From DATGFK01 sp040007395 (lineage in GTDB: Bacteria > Chloroflexota > Anaerolineae > Aggregatilineales > UBA2796), in NCBI GenBank assembly GCA_040007395.1, contig JBDTVG010000197.1:1-27290 (forward strand): DNA of 27,290 nt. Direction: 5' to 3'. Shown one piece after another: positions 1 through 7,099 of the stretch; positions within the stretch are counted from its first letter, which is position 1, and each line of letters opens with the position of its first letter. The position numbers and the translations under genes were made by a program. Under the pieces are notes generated by a model, which saw nothing but the letters and a program-made list of their open reading frames with translations, made no database searches and had not been told where the DNA came from.

Positions 1-405
1 ACTTGATTTCTATCTCATTTTTCGTATTGGTTCAACCAACCCGACAATCGCTGTAATGACCCCAAGCGCGCTCAACAGTGGCTGCACCAGCGCCAGGACG
101 ACTTATTCTTAGGCCAGACTCAACCACCCCATTGGATATAGCTGGTTTACAAGAACATAGTCATTACTCCCACCCACGCCGAATGCACTATCACGAATTC
201 CCTGAAAATGGCCTACCGATTGGTTCTGCCACTGTCGAAAGTGCCCTCAAACCATTCAAAAGTCGATTAACCGGAGCCGGAATGCCCTGGAACCGCGAGG
301 GTGCCCAACCCATGGTGCTCATTCGTGCAGCACGGCTTGACCACTCATGTGATGACCCTTGGCACCCTGCTGCCTAGCCAGAACTTTTTTGAAATGCACC
401 CCTGA
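1..405 (+). pseudogene. C-terminal remnant of a transposase (ISKra4-like)
   Basis: The frame read through about 150-377 contains GLPIGSATVESA followed by KSRLTGAGMPW and a conserved Leu-Ile-Arg-Ala run. This is the usual C-terminal signature of ISKra4-like DDE transposases (family pattern roughly GxPIGSGxVESxxK..RLKGAGMRW). Upstream sequence (about 30-115) reads like transposase in another frame, and a third frame gives a plausible EMHP terminus with a stop at 403-405. The coding sequence is therefore broken by at least two frameshifts and runs off the left edge. No terminal inverted repeat could be assigned. It is a dead relic. The family assignment is by motif memory; an ISLre2/UPF0236-like origin is the alternative. 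Confidence 0.65.
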
Positions 406-417
406 TCACAGCAGTGG

Positions 418-446
418 TTGACCTGAACAATGTCTTATGTTATGAT
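418..446 (+). promoter_or_regulatory. Predicted sigma70-type promoter of rho
   Basis: A -35 element TTGACC (418-423) and a -10 element TATGAT (441-446) are separated by exactly 17 bp. Transcription would start near 453, giving a leader of about 160 nt before the rho start codon. The leader contains a 6-bp stem-loop at 540-555 (TTTCCT/AGGAAA). Long leaders are common for rho because many bacteria autoregulate it by Rho-dependent attenuation; that role here is inference. Confidence 0.65.
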
Positions 447-489
447 GAATTCGCCGAACCGCTTTTAAATAAAAGACAAATTTTCGTAG

Positions 490-588
490 TCAGATCATCT
501 TTGGGTTGCAATGACCCTTCATGTTCCATCGTGATTTCATTTCCTCGGTAGGAAACTCCAGTCCGCACATTTGACAATCGTCGTGTAC
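490..588 (-). CDS. Possible tiny zinc-finger-like protein antisense to the rho leader
   Basis: The minus strand carries AGGAGGTGAT (589-598), a perfect complement of the 16S 3' tail, followed four bases later by a 33-codon frame ending in a stop at 490-492. The peptide has a CQMCG knuckle and a downstream HC pair (KGHC), like a small C2H2/C2HC finger. The first codon at the right spacing is GTA, not a normal start. In the same frame an ATG lies far upstream at 614 and another sits inside the CxxC. Either GTA stands for a mutated GTG/ATG, or the match is accidental. This is weak evidence and is recorded because the Shine-Dalgarno match is so complete. Confidence 0.18.
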   Translation of the reverse strand, partial: VHDDCQMCGLEFPTEEMKSRWNMKGHCNPKMI

Positions 589-613
589 ATCACCTCCTCG
601 GAGAGCGTTTTTC

Positions 614-1885
614 ATGGATATATCAGAACTAGAAACCCATTCGTTAGAAGCATTGCGAACCCTCGCCCGCGATGCGAATATTGCTGGTTTTAGCCGCCTC
701 AAAAAACAGGATCTTGTCGTCCGGTTGCTGCGTGATAAAGCCGAAAAACAAGGTCACGAACTGCGCGGCGGCGTTCTGGAGATCATTGACGACAACATTG
801 GTTTCCTGCGCTCAGACCACTATCTGCCCGGCCCCGACGATATTTATGTCAGCCAGACGCAGATTCGGCGCTTTAACTTGCGGACAGGCGATATGGTGAT
901 TGGGCAAGTGCGCCCGCCGAAAGACTCTGAGAAATATTTCGGCTTGCTGCGCGTCGAAGCGGTCAATGGCCTTGATCCCGACTCAGCCAAAACCCGCGCC
1001 TCCTTTGAACAACTTACCCCCATCTTCCCTGAAATTCGCTTTAACCTTGAGACTAACCCGCGTATCCTTTCGACCCGGCTGCTGAACCTTATTGCGCCGA
1101 TTGGCAAGGGGCAACGTGGTTTGATCGTTTCGCCGCCCAAAGCGGGCAAGACAACGGTGCTTAAAGAAGTCGCCAATGCCATCAGCACTAACTATCAGGA
1201 TGTCCACTTGATGATTGTCCTAATCGGTGAGCGCCCTGAAGAAGTGACGGATATTGACCGTTCGGTGGAAGCTGAAGTGATCAGTTCGACCTTCGACGAT
1301 CCAGTGACAAATCACGTCCGTGTGGCAGAAATGGCACTCGAACGCGCCAAACGTCTAACTGAGAGTCGCCGCCACGTCGTGATTCTGCTGGATAGCATTA
1401 CCCGTCTGACTCGCGCCTACAACCTGACCGTGCCGCCTTCGGGCCGCACCCTGACGGGCGGTCTTGATCCTTCGGCGCTGTACCCGCCCAAGCACTTTTT
1501 TGGCGCAGCCCGTAATGTAGAAGAGGGCGGCTCGCTGACGATTGTGGCTACCTGTCTGGTCGAAACAGGCAGCCGCATGGACGATGTGATCTACGAAGAA
1601 TTCAAAGGCACCGGCAATATGGAATTGCACCTGAGCCGCCGCCTTCAAGAACGCCGCATTTTCCCAGCCTTCGACATCGAGAAATCCTCGACCCGTCGTG
1701 AAGAAATGCTGCTTGGCCCCGACATCATTCAGCGGGTGTGGACACTGCGTCGGATGCACAGCCAATTGCAAGCCGACCCGCCTAACGGCGCTGGTATGGG
1801 CTTGATTGGGGCAACCGACCTGCTGATTAACCGAATGCGGCAAACCGACAACAATGAGGATTTCCTCGACAGCCTCGAAAAATAA
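614..1885 (+). CDS. rho: Transcription termination factor Rho
   Basis: Hexameric RNA helicase that ends transcription of untranslated RNA. The 423-residue protein has the standard length and order: a helical Rho N-terminal domain (about 1-45), a cold-shock-like RNA-binding domain (about 50-125), then a RecA/F1-type ATPase. Walker A is PPKAGKTT (174-181), Walker B is VVILLDS (255-261), and the Q-loop/R-loop region with GRTLTGGLDP lies at 277-286. The catalytic and secondary RNA-binding segments look intact. ATG at 614 is preceded by GGAGAG at a suitable distance. It appears to be transcribed alone from the promoter at 418-446; the next gene starts 105 bp downstream with its own ribosome-binding site. 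Confidence 0.97.
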   Translation: MDISELETHSLEALRTLARDANIAGFSRLKKQDLVVRLLRDKAEKQGHELRGGVLEIIDDNIGFLRSDHYLPGPDDIYVSQTQIRRFNLRTGDMVIGQVRPPKDSEKYFGLLRVEAVNGLDPDSAKTRASFEQLTPIFPEIRFNLETNPRILSTRLLNLIAPIGKGQRGLIVSPPKAGKTTVLKEVANAISTNYQDVHLMIVLIGERPEEVTDIDRSVEAEVISSTFDDPVTNHVRVAEMALERAKRLTESRRHVVILLDSITRLTRAYNLTVPPSGRTLTGGLDPSALYPPKHFFGAARNVEEGGSLTIVATCLVETGSRMDDVIYEEFKGTGNMELHLSRRLQERRIFPAFDIEKSSTRREEMLLGPDIIQRVWTLRRMHSQLQADPPNGAGMGLIGATDLLINRMRQTDNNEDFLDSLEK

Positions 1886-1990
1886 CCTAATCGACTCTGA
1901 TCGAAGTCTTTACTGATCACTAGCGCACCGCTTGATCTGTACCTACCCAATTCAGGATAGCCAGCGTGAATTCCGGGAGAGAAGTGTCAG

Positions 1991-3811
1991 ATGCCCACGC
2001 CCTATGATCGCTGTATCGCGTTGTGGTATTGGAAAGGCGACCCGTCCAGTGAAACGACGCTTGAGGGGTTAGCCAACGCGATCAAGCGCGATATGCCTGC
2101 CGTGACGGCTCTGATCGTCAAGACCAGTGACGGCAGCCAATGGCAGGCTGCCTACGACCCCGCCCAATCGATCAGCATTACTGGCGCGGATCGGGTGGAT
2201 GCGTGGGTAGCTGCGTTGGCAGCACACGGACTAGATTTCCATGCGTGGGCGGTTCCCAAAGGACTGGACATCACCGCCGAGGCACAGAAGATCATCGCGG
2301 TCTGCACGCGCCCCGGTGTCAAGTCTATGATTCTGAGTGTGCAGCCATACGCGGGATTCTGGCAGGGCGGCAAAACACAGATCCGCCCACTGATGACAGC
2401 CATCCGCGCTGCTATTCCGGCTGATTTCCACATTGGCCTCAGCGTCGATCCGCGTCCACAGCACTATGCTGCGATCTTTGCTGACGAATGGCTGCCTTTC
2501 GTGCAAAGTATCCATCCACAAGTGTACTGGGAAACATTCCAACAAACGCCCGAAATTGCCCTTGAAGAAGCCTTCAATACGTGGACAAAGGCAAATCGCT
2601 CAATTTTCCCGGTGCTCCAAGCCAGTCCGAATATAGAAAGTATGCGGCGGGCGCGAACGATCTCAATTCGCAACTATAAGGCGCAAGGGCTAAGTTGGTG
2701 GCGTTTTGGAGCGCTCAAGGTGGCGCAATGGCCTATCATCAATCTGGGTATTGATGAAGTCGAGCCGCCTCCATCAGGCGAACCGGGGCGCTATGGGCGC
2801 GAGATCCTTGTGCGACCCGATGGCCCCGGCTATCAAGATGGCTCATATGATGACAAGAGCAGCGAGACTCTATTCAAAAGCTCGACGGATGTGCAAAATA
2901 TGCCGTTCAAGTATAAGGTAGCGGGCAATGTTTCGAGCGCCGTTTGGGCACGCTGGAACCCGCAACTTGCTGAGTCGGGCTGGTATGAGATTTCGGTGTT
3001 TGTACCAAGTCCCCATTCGAGTACTGCCAATGCCCGTTACAAGATCGCTGGCGCACAAAACCAGCAGGCCGAGATCGAGGTAACAGTGGCGCAATGTCGC
3101 TACTTTGATCTGTGGGTGTCGCTCGGTGTGTACTATTTCGAAGCCAGTGACCCTGTGGCTGGAGTCGTGATCCTGAACGATCTGACCGGTGAGGCGAGTA
3201 AGGAAATCGTGTTTAGCGCCGTGCGGTGGCGTGAGGTGCTTGGCTCACCACCGAAAAGCCAGTACCTTGCCGACGGCTTCGATGCACCGATTGGCATTGC
3301 CACTGATCGACGCAGCAGCACGGTCTGGCCCGGACAGTGGATCGACGCTACAGGCTACGCAATCCGCTATCGTATCGGCACGCCGCAGGAAGCCTACCAC
3401 ACAGGCGCAGACTTGAATCTGAATGCGCCGTACTTCGATGCCGACGCACATAGCCCGGTCTATGCAGCGGCAAGCGGTATCGTAACTTATGTAGGTCGGG
3501 TTATGGGCTGGGGCAATCTGATCATTGTTCGCCATGATCCTTTGATTGCCGATGGGCAGGTCGTTTATGCCCGCTACGCCCATGTCGAGTCGATCCGGGT
3601 GGCGCTTGGGCAGCGCGTCACACGCGGCGAACAGATCGCTAATGTGGGCAACGCCGATGGTGTATATCCCTACCATCTACACTTTGACATTAGCCCCACG
3701 AAGATTTTGGACAGTCAACCGGGACATTGGCCCTTGTTGGATCTCACTAATCTGTTGACAAATTATGCAGATCCGCGATTATTTATAGCGCAGCATCGCC
3801 CTACCCCGTGA
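1991..3811 (+). CDS. Multidomain M23 peptidase with an N-terminal TIM-barrel-like domain
   Basis: Predicted zinc metallopeptidase acting on peptidoglycan cross-bridges. The 606-residue protein has three parts. Residues 1-260 resemble a glycoside-hydrolase-like TIM barrel (repeated strands ending in acidic or aromatic residues such as LSVDPRP and HPQVYWE). Residues about 270-420 resemble a golvesin/xly-type beta-sandwich (AVWARWNPQLAESGWYEISV). Residues about 440-600 are an M23 (LytM) domain with the metal ligands H470 and D474 (YHTGAD) and the HLH motif H562/H564. No signal peptide or membrane segment is visible at the N terminus, which is odd for a wall enzyme and suggests non-classical export. 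A purine-rich GGGAGAG precedes ATG at 1991. The M23 call is firm; the N-terminal fold is inferred. Confidence 0.85.
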   Translation: MPTPYDRCIALWYWKGDPSSETTLEGLANAIKRDMPAVTALIVKTSDGSQWQAAYDPAQSISITGADRVDAWVAALAAHGLDFHAWAVPKGLDITAEAQKIIAVCTRPGVKSMILSVQPYAGFWQGGKTQIRPLMTAIRAAIPADFHIGLSVDPRPQHYAAIFADEWLPFVQSIHPQVYWETFQQTPEIALEEAFNTWTKANRSIFPVLQASPNIESMRRARTISIRNYKAQGLSWWRFGALKVAQWPIINLGIDEVEPPPSGEPGRYGREILVRPDGPGYQDGSYDDKSSETLFKSSTDVQNMPFKYKVAGNVSSAVWARWNPQLAESGWYEISVFVPSPHSSTANARYKIAGAQNQQAEIEVTVAQCRYFDLWVSLGVYYFEASDPVAGVVILNDLTGEASKEIVFSAVRWREVLGSPPKSQYLADGFDAPIGIATDRRSSTVWPGQWIDATGYAIRYRIGTPQEAYHTGADLNLNAPYFDADAHSPVYAAASGIVTYVGRVMGWGNLIIVRHDPLIADGQVVYARYAHVESIRVALGQRVTRGEQIANVGNADGVYPYHLHFDISPTKILDSQPGHWPLLDLTNLLTNYADPRLFIAQHRPTP

Positions 3812-3856
3812 GTGGTGGGAATGATAATTTCTTAATTTCGACAAGGATTGCAATTT

Positions 3857-4837
3857 ATGACTTTCTTTGATATGCCACTAGAGCAGATGCGTACCTATCT
3901 GCCCCCTCGCAACGAACCAGCCGATTTTGACGCTTTCTGGAAACGCACCATTGAGGAGGCTCAGAGCTTTCCTCTAGCCGCCACCTTCAATCACGTCGAT
4001 TACGGGTTACACACGGTTGAGGCATTCGACGTAACATTCAACGGGTTCGGCGGTCAACCCATTAAAGGGTGGCTGATGCTGCCCGCACAGCGTTCTGGCC
4101 CGCTACCGTGCCTCGTGGAGTTTATCGGTTATGGCGGTGGGCGCGGCTTTCCAACCGATTGGCTGGTGTGGAGCAGTCTGGGCTATGCCCATTTAATCAT
4201 GGATACACGGGGACAGGGCAGCAATTGGAGCAGCGGCGACACGCCCGATCCTGAGCCAGAAGGGTCTAATCCGCATTTCCCCGGCTTCATGACACGGGGC
4301 ATTCTCAAGCCAGACACCTACTACTATCGCCGCGTCTTTACTGACGGCGTGCGTTGTGTGGAAGCAGCAATCGCTCACCCTGCCATTGATGCAAACCGAA
4401 TCGCGGTAGGCGGCGGCAGTCAAGGGGGCGGAATCTCGTTGGCGGTAAGCGGACTCTCCCCACATGTGAAGGCGGCGCTGCCCAATGTCCCGTTTCTGTG
4501 CCAATTCCGCCGCGCTACCGAGATCACCGATGAAAATCCCTATCAGGAGATCGTGCGGTATTGCAAAGCACACCGCGATCAGGTTGAACAGGTTTTTTCG
4601 ACATTGGCCTATTTCGATGGCCTAAACTTCGCGACACGGGCGACTGCTGCTGCGCTGTTTTCGACGGCGTTGATGGACGAAGTTTGCCCACCTTCGACGG
4701 TATTTGCGGCGTACAACTATTATAAGGGGTCGAAGGATATTCGGGTGTGGCCCTATAATCAGCACGAAGGCGGCGGTAGCTATCAAACGCAGGAGCAAAT
4801 ACGCTTTCTGCGAGAGAAAACCGCTGTCCATCCCTAA
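3857..4837 (+). CDS. Acetyl xylan esterase / cephalosporin-C deacetylase (CE7 family)
   Basis: Serine esterase that removes acetyl groups from xylo-oligosaccharides and related small esters. The 326-residue alpha/beta hydrolase has the family's usual length of about 320. It shows the nucleophile elbow GGGSQGG (Ser188), the aspartate in MDEVCPP (Asp274), the histidine in HEGGG (His303), and the CE7-typical GYGGGRG and DTRGQGS segments. ATG at 3857 is preferred over an in-frame TTG at 3848 because AAGGA ends at 3847, nine bases before the ATG and touching the TTG. It lies 45 bp after the M23 peptidase in the same direction, so the two may be co-transcribed. No signal peptide is seen; CE7 enzymes are usually cytoplasmic. 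Confidence 0.88.
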   Translation: MTFFDMPLEQMRTYLPPRNEPADFDAFWKRTIEEAQSFPLAATFNHVDYGLHTVEAFDVTFNGFGGQPIKGWLMLPAQRSGPLPCLVEFIGYGGGRGFPTDWLVWSSLGYAHLIMDTRGQGSNWSSGDTPDPEPEGSNPHFPGFMTRGILKPDTYYYRRVFTDGVRCVEAAIAHPAIDANRIAVGGGSQGGGISLAVSGLSPHVKAALPNVPFLCQFRRATEITDENPYQEIVRYCKAHRDQVEQVFSTLAYFDGLNFATRATAAALFSTALMDEVCPPSTVFAAYNYYKGSKDIRVWPYNQHEGGGSYQTQEQIRFLREKTAVHP

Positions 4838-4895
4838 TAAGCTGAAGGTCGGGGAATAAGGCGACTCTGAAAATCCTTCTTACAATGTTGAGAGG

Positions 4896-5666
4896 TTAAG
4901 CGGGCTGGGCATACGTTTTAATAAGCGTGAGCATACGCTGAATATCATAAGGTTTAGGAAGCGTCGCAATCACAAAAGCTGGTAAGACTCCTGGATTTAG
5001 ATTACCTGTTCCGGCACTGCATATAATCACGGGAGAATGCGGTTCTGGCAGTTGCGTGTAGGCCGCCAAAAATTCGAAGCCATCCATCACAGGCATATTG
5101 ATATCCAATATGATTAGGCGATGCCGCACGACAGCCACTGTATCAAGCGCCAATTGACCATTGGCGGCGGTCACGACCAGATAGCCCTCCATCTGCAAAA
5201 TTTCGGTGAGGTTCTCACGCAGTTGCTCGTTATCATCAACCACTAAAATTGGCAGGACTACATTAGGGGCAGGTTGTAACGCTATGTGAGATGCGGCTAT
5301 TAGGATTTCCTGAATGATAAGAATAAAGGGCGTAGCAGCAAATGGCTTATGCACGACATGGATGTTCCGTCCTGCAAGGTAGCCTGCAATTTCCGGAGAT
5401 AGAGTATTCGCAGTTGTGCAAACCAGAATAGGAATCGCGGCGGTGTTGTCGTCCATCTTGAGCAGTTGCAGGAATGCCCAATCCACGCCACTTTGGCGAG
5501 TGTTAAAGTCGAGGATGATCAGATTGGGACTAAACTGATGGACAGCGGTGAGATCTGCATTGGCATAGGCTTCGCTGAAAACCTGCCACCCTGCATGAGT
5601 GAGGATGGAGGTGAACAGCTTCCGTACATTCTTATCGTTATCAATGACCATGATACGTACTGGCAT
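4896..5666 (-). CDS. Response regulator with two tandem receiver domains
   Basis: A 256-residue protein made only of two receiver (REC) domains with no DNA-binding or enzymatic output. REC1 (about 1-122) has phosphoacceptor Asp53 (IILDF), the switch threonines in CTTA (84-85) and Lys107 (HKPF), but only one clear acidic residue at the Mg site (Asp9-Asn10). REC2 (about 138-256) is canonical, with Asp144/Asp145, Asp188 (IILDINMPVMDG), a serine at the switch position (ICSA) and Lys238 (LPKPY). ATG at 5666 gives MPVRIMVIDND. It lies downstream of, and in the same direction as, a single-REC homologue of its own REC1, separated by a 12-bp stem-loop. No partner histidine kinase is in the window. It may be a phosphorelay intermediate. 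Confidence 0.92.
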   Translation of the reverse strand: MPVRIMVIDNDKNVRKLFTSILTHAGWQVFSEAYANADLTAVHQFSPNLIILDFNTRQSGVDWAFLQLLKMDDNTAAIPILVCTTANTLSPEIAGYLAGRNIHVVHKPFAATPFILIIQEILIAASHIALQPAPNVVLPILVVDDNEQLRENLTEILQMEGYLVVTAANGQLALDTVAVVRHRLIILDINMPVMDGFEFLAAYTQLPEPHSPVIICSAGTGNLNPGVLPAFVIATLPKPYDIQRMLTLIKTYAQPA

Positions 5667-5723
5667 AGAATCTTCACTCTCATTATCACTTGGTGGTCAG
5701 TTTGTCTCCCTATCCTGCGATGA

Positions 5724-5751
5724 GCCAATGTACTGACGACAGTACATTGGC
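5724..5751. repeat. Perfect 12-bp stem-loop between the two receiver genes
   Basis: GCCAATGTACTG (5724-5735), loop ACGA and CAGTACATTGGC (5740-5751) form a perfect inverted repeat. Neither strand has a T-run beside it, so it is not a standard intrinsic terminator. It may be an operator, an mRNA-processing or stability hairpin, or a weak terminator tuning expression of the second receiver gene. Confidence 0.6.
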
Positions 5752-5763
5752 GAGGTGAAGTTG

Positions 5764-6195
5764 TTATTCGGATGCAGCGCCATCACGCCCAATGAGGCTG
5801 GGCGTTTGAGAATCATTGAGTCGATCTTGCAGTCCAATTTGAACAGCATTCACTAAATCGTGGCTTTCAAAAGGTTTGCGTAAGATCATCACACGTTTGG
5901 TCGCCAGATACCCAGCAATTTCGTGCGCCAGTCGCACAGCGGTAGTGCAGATTAGGACAGGAATGTCGGCGGTAGCTTCTTCCATCTTAAGCAGTTGGAG
6001 GAACTCCCAGCCGACCCCTTCGCGACCGACATAGTAATCGAGGACAATCAGGTCGGGGCTGATTTTTCGCACGCCACTCAGATCCGAGTTCAGGAAAAAC
6101 TGGGTAAAGACTTCGTAGTTTTCCCCGGTCAAGATCTTGCTAAAAAGCGCTAAAATGTCATCTGAATTGTTGATAACGAGGATTCGTGTCGACAC
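5764..6195 (-). CDS. Single-domain response regulator with a degenerate Mg site
   Basis: A stand-alone receiver domain of 143 residues, clearly homologous to REC1 of the neighbouring double regulator (shared FLQLLKM, ICTTA/VCTTA, EIAGYLA and KPF). The phosphoacceptor Asp (LIVLDYY), the Thr and the Lys (LRKPF) are kept. The acidic pair that binds Mg2+ in normal receivers is replaced by Asn-Asn (LVINNSDD), so phosphorylation may be altered or lost. GTG at 6195 is chosen over ATG at 6207. GAGGTG lies about six bases before the GTG, and the resulting N terminus aligns residue for residue with the neighbour (VSTRILVINN against MPVRIMVIDN). Probably transcribed with the downstream double-REC gene. 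Confidence 0.88.
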   Translation of the reverse strand: MSTRILVINNSDDILALFSKILTGENYEVFTQFFLNSDLSGVRKISPDLIVLDYYVGREGVGWEFLQLLKMEEATADIPVLICTTAVRLAHEIAGYLATKRVMILRKPFESHDLVNAVQIGLQDRLNDSQTPSLIGRDGAASE

Positions 6196-6392
6196 AGCAC
6201 ACCTCATCTTCTACTATACAGACAGCAGATCGATCTCGGCCTTGCTGCTAAGACACGCAATGGTAAAAAAAGATATGGGGCTGTTAAGGAACGTATTCAC
6301 ATACTAGTATACCGCATATCATGAAAATTTCCAGTCAAAATGTCACATTAACCTCAGTAATTTTTCGTGGCTCCAAATAGAATATTAAAATC

Positions 6393-7066
6393 ATGAGTGA
6401 ATTTTTTGAATGACAAGTTGCCGTCGTCACAGGCGGAGCGCGTGGGCTGGGCGAAGTGTGTGCCAGAGCGTTGGTCGCGCAAAGAGCCGATGTCAGCCAT
6501 CAGGCTAAGTGTTTCGCCATGGCAGATTATGTGGTGAGCGAACTAGGACGCTTCGATATTGCTGTTCATGCAGCAGGAATCGTTAGTTCGCATCCCCCAC
6601 TTGAGATGACCGAAGATGACTGGAACCACCTGATCGCGATCAACATGAACGGGGTGTTTTTCTGCTGTCAGGCAGCGGGATGTGCTATGCAAGCTAGTGG
6701 GGGCGGCGGCGTGATTATCAATATCAGTTCGATTGCAGCGCAAACGGGCTGGCCCGGTCGGACTTCCTATGCCGCCGCTAAAGCAGGCGTAATGCTGATC
6801 ACTCAGAGTTTGGCTGTCAAGTGGGCGTTGCCTGGCATTCGCGTTAATGCGGTTGGCCCCGGCTGGGTCGCGACAGAATTGATTAAGCCCCTGTTTGCCT
6901 AGGGTGTCCTTTCCCTCGAAAGTATCACCGCACGGGTACCCATGCGCCGCCTTGCCGAACCCGACGATGTGGCGAAGGCGGTAGTCTTTTTGGCCTCGCC
7001 ACAGGCTCACTACATCACTGGGCATCACTATATGTTGATGGCGGCTTCATCACAGGCCGAGGCTAA
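6393..7066 (+). pseudogene. Broken short-chain dehydrogenase/reductase (SDR)
   Basis: Remnant of a classical SDR oxidoreductase. The expected pieces are present: cofactor loop TGGARGLGE, an AAG segment replacing NNAG, the catalytic Ser (NISS) and YAAAK, the PG segment VGPGWVATE, and a C terminus reading YVDGGFITGRG. The gene is broken four ways. An in-frame TGA (6411-6413) follows MSEFFE. About 30-35 residues after the first beta-alpha unit are missing (near 6488). An in-frame TAG interrupts it at 6900-6902. A +1 frameshift near 7030 separates the natural C terminus, which ends at the TAA 7064-7066. A 148-codon open frame (6456-6902) survives but lacks the cofactor site, so a functional product is unlikely. 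Confidence 0.88.
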
Positions 7067-7099
7067 GTTGGGCTGTGGCGTACAATGAGACCATGATGG

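Noticed and set aside
78..377. A complete 99-residue protein at the window start
   Set aside because: Its second half is a transposase C terminus and its first ~25 residues are out of frame with the upstream transposase remnant, so it is a broken relic.
6393..6413. TGA read as a sense codon in the SDR gene
   Set aside because: Other genes here end in TGA (for example htrA's neighbour isrB, the methyltransferase partner mscS and lspA), and the SDR has other lesions, so decay explains it better than recoding.
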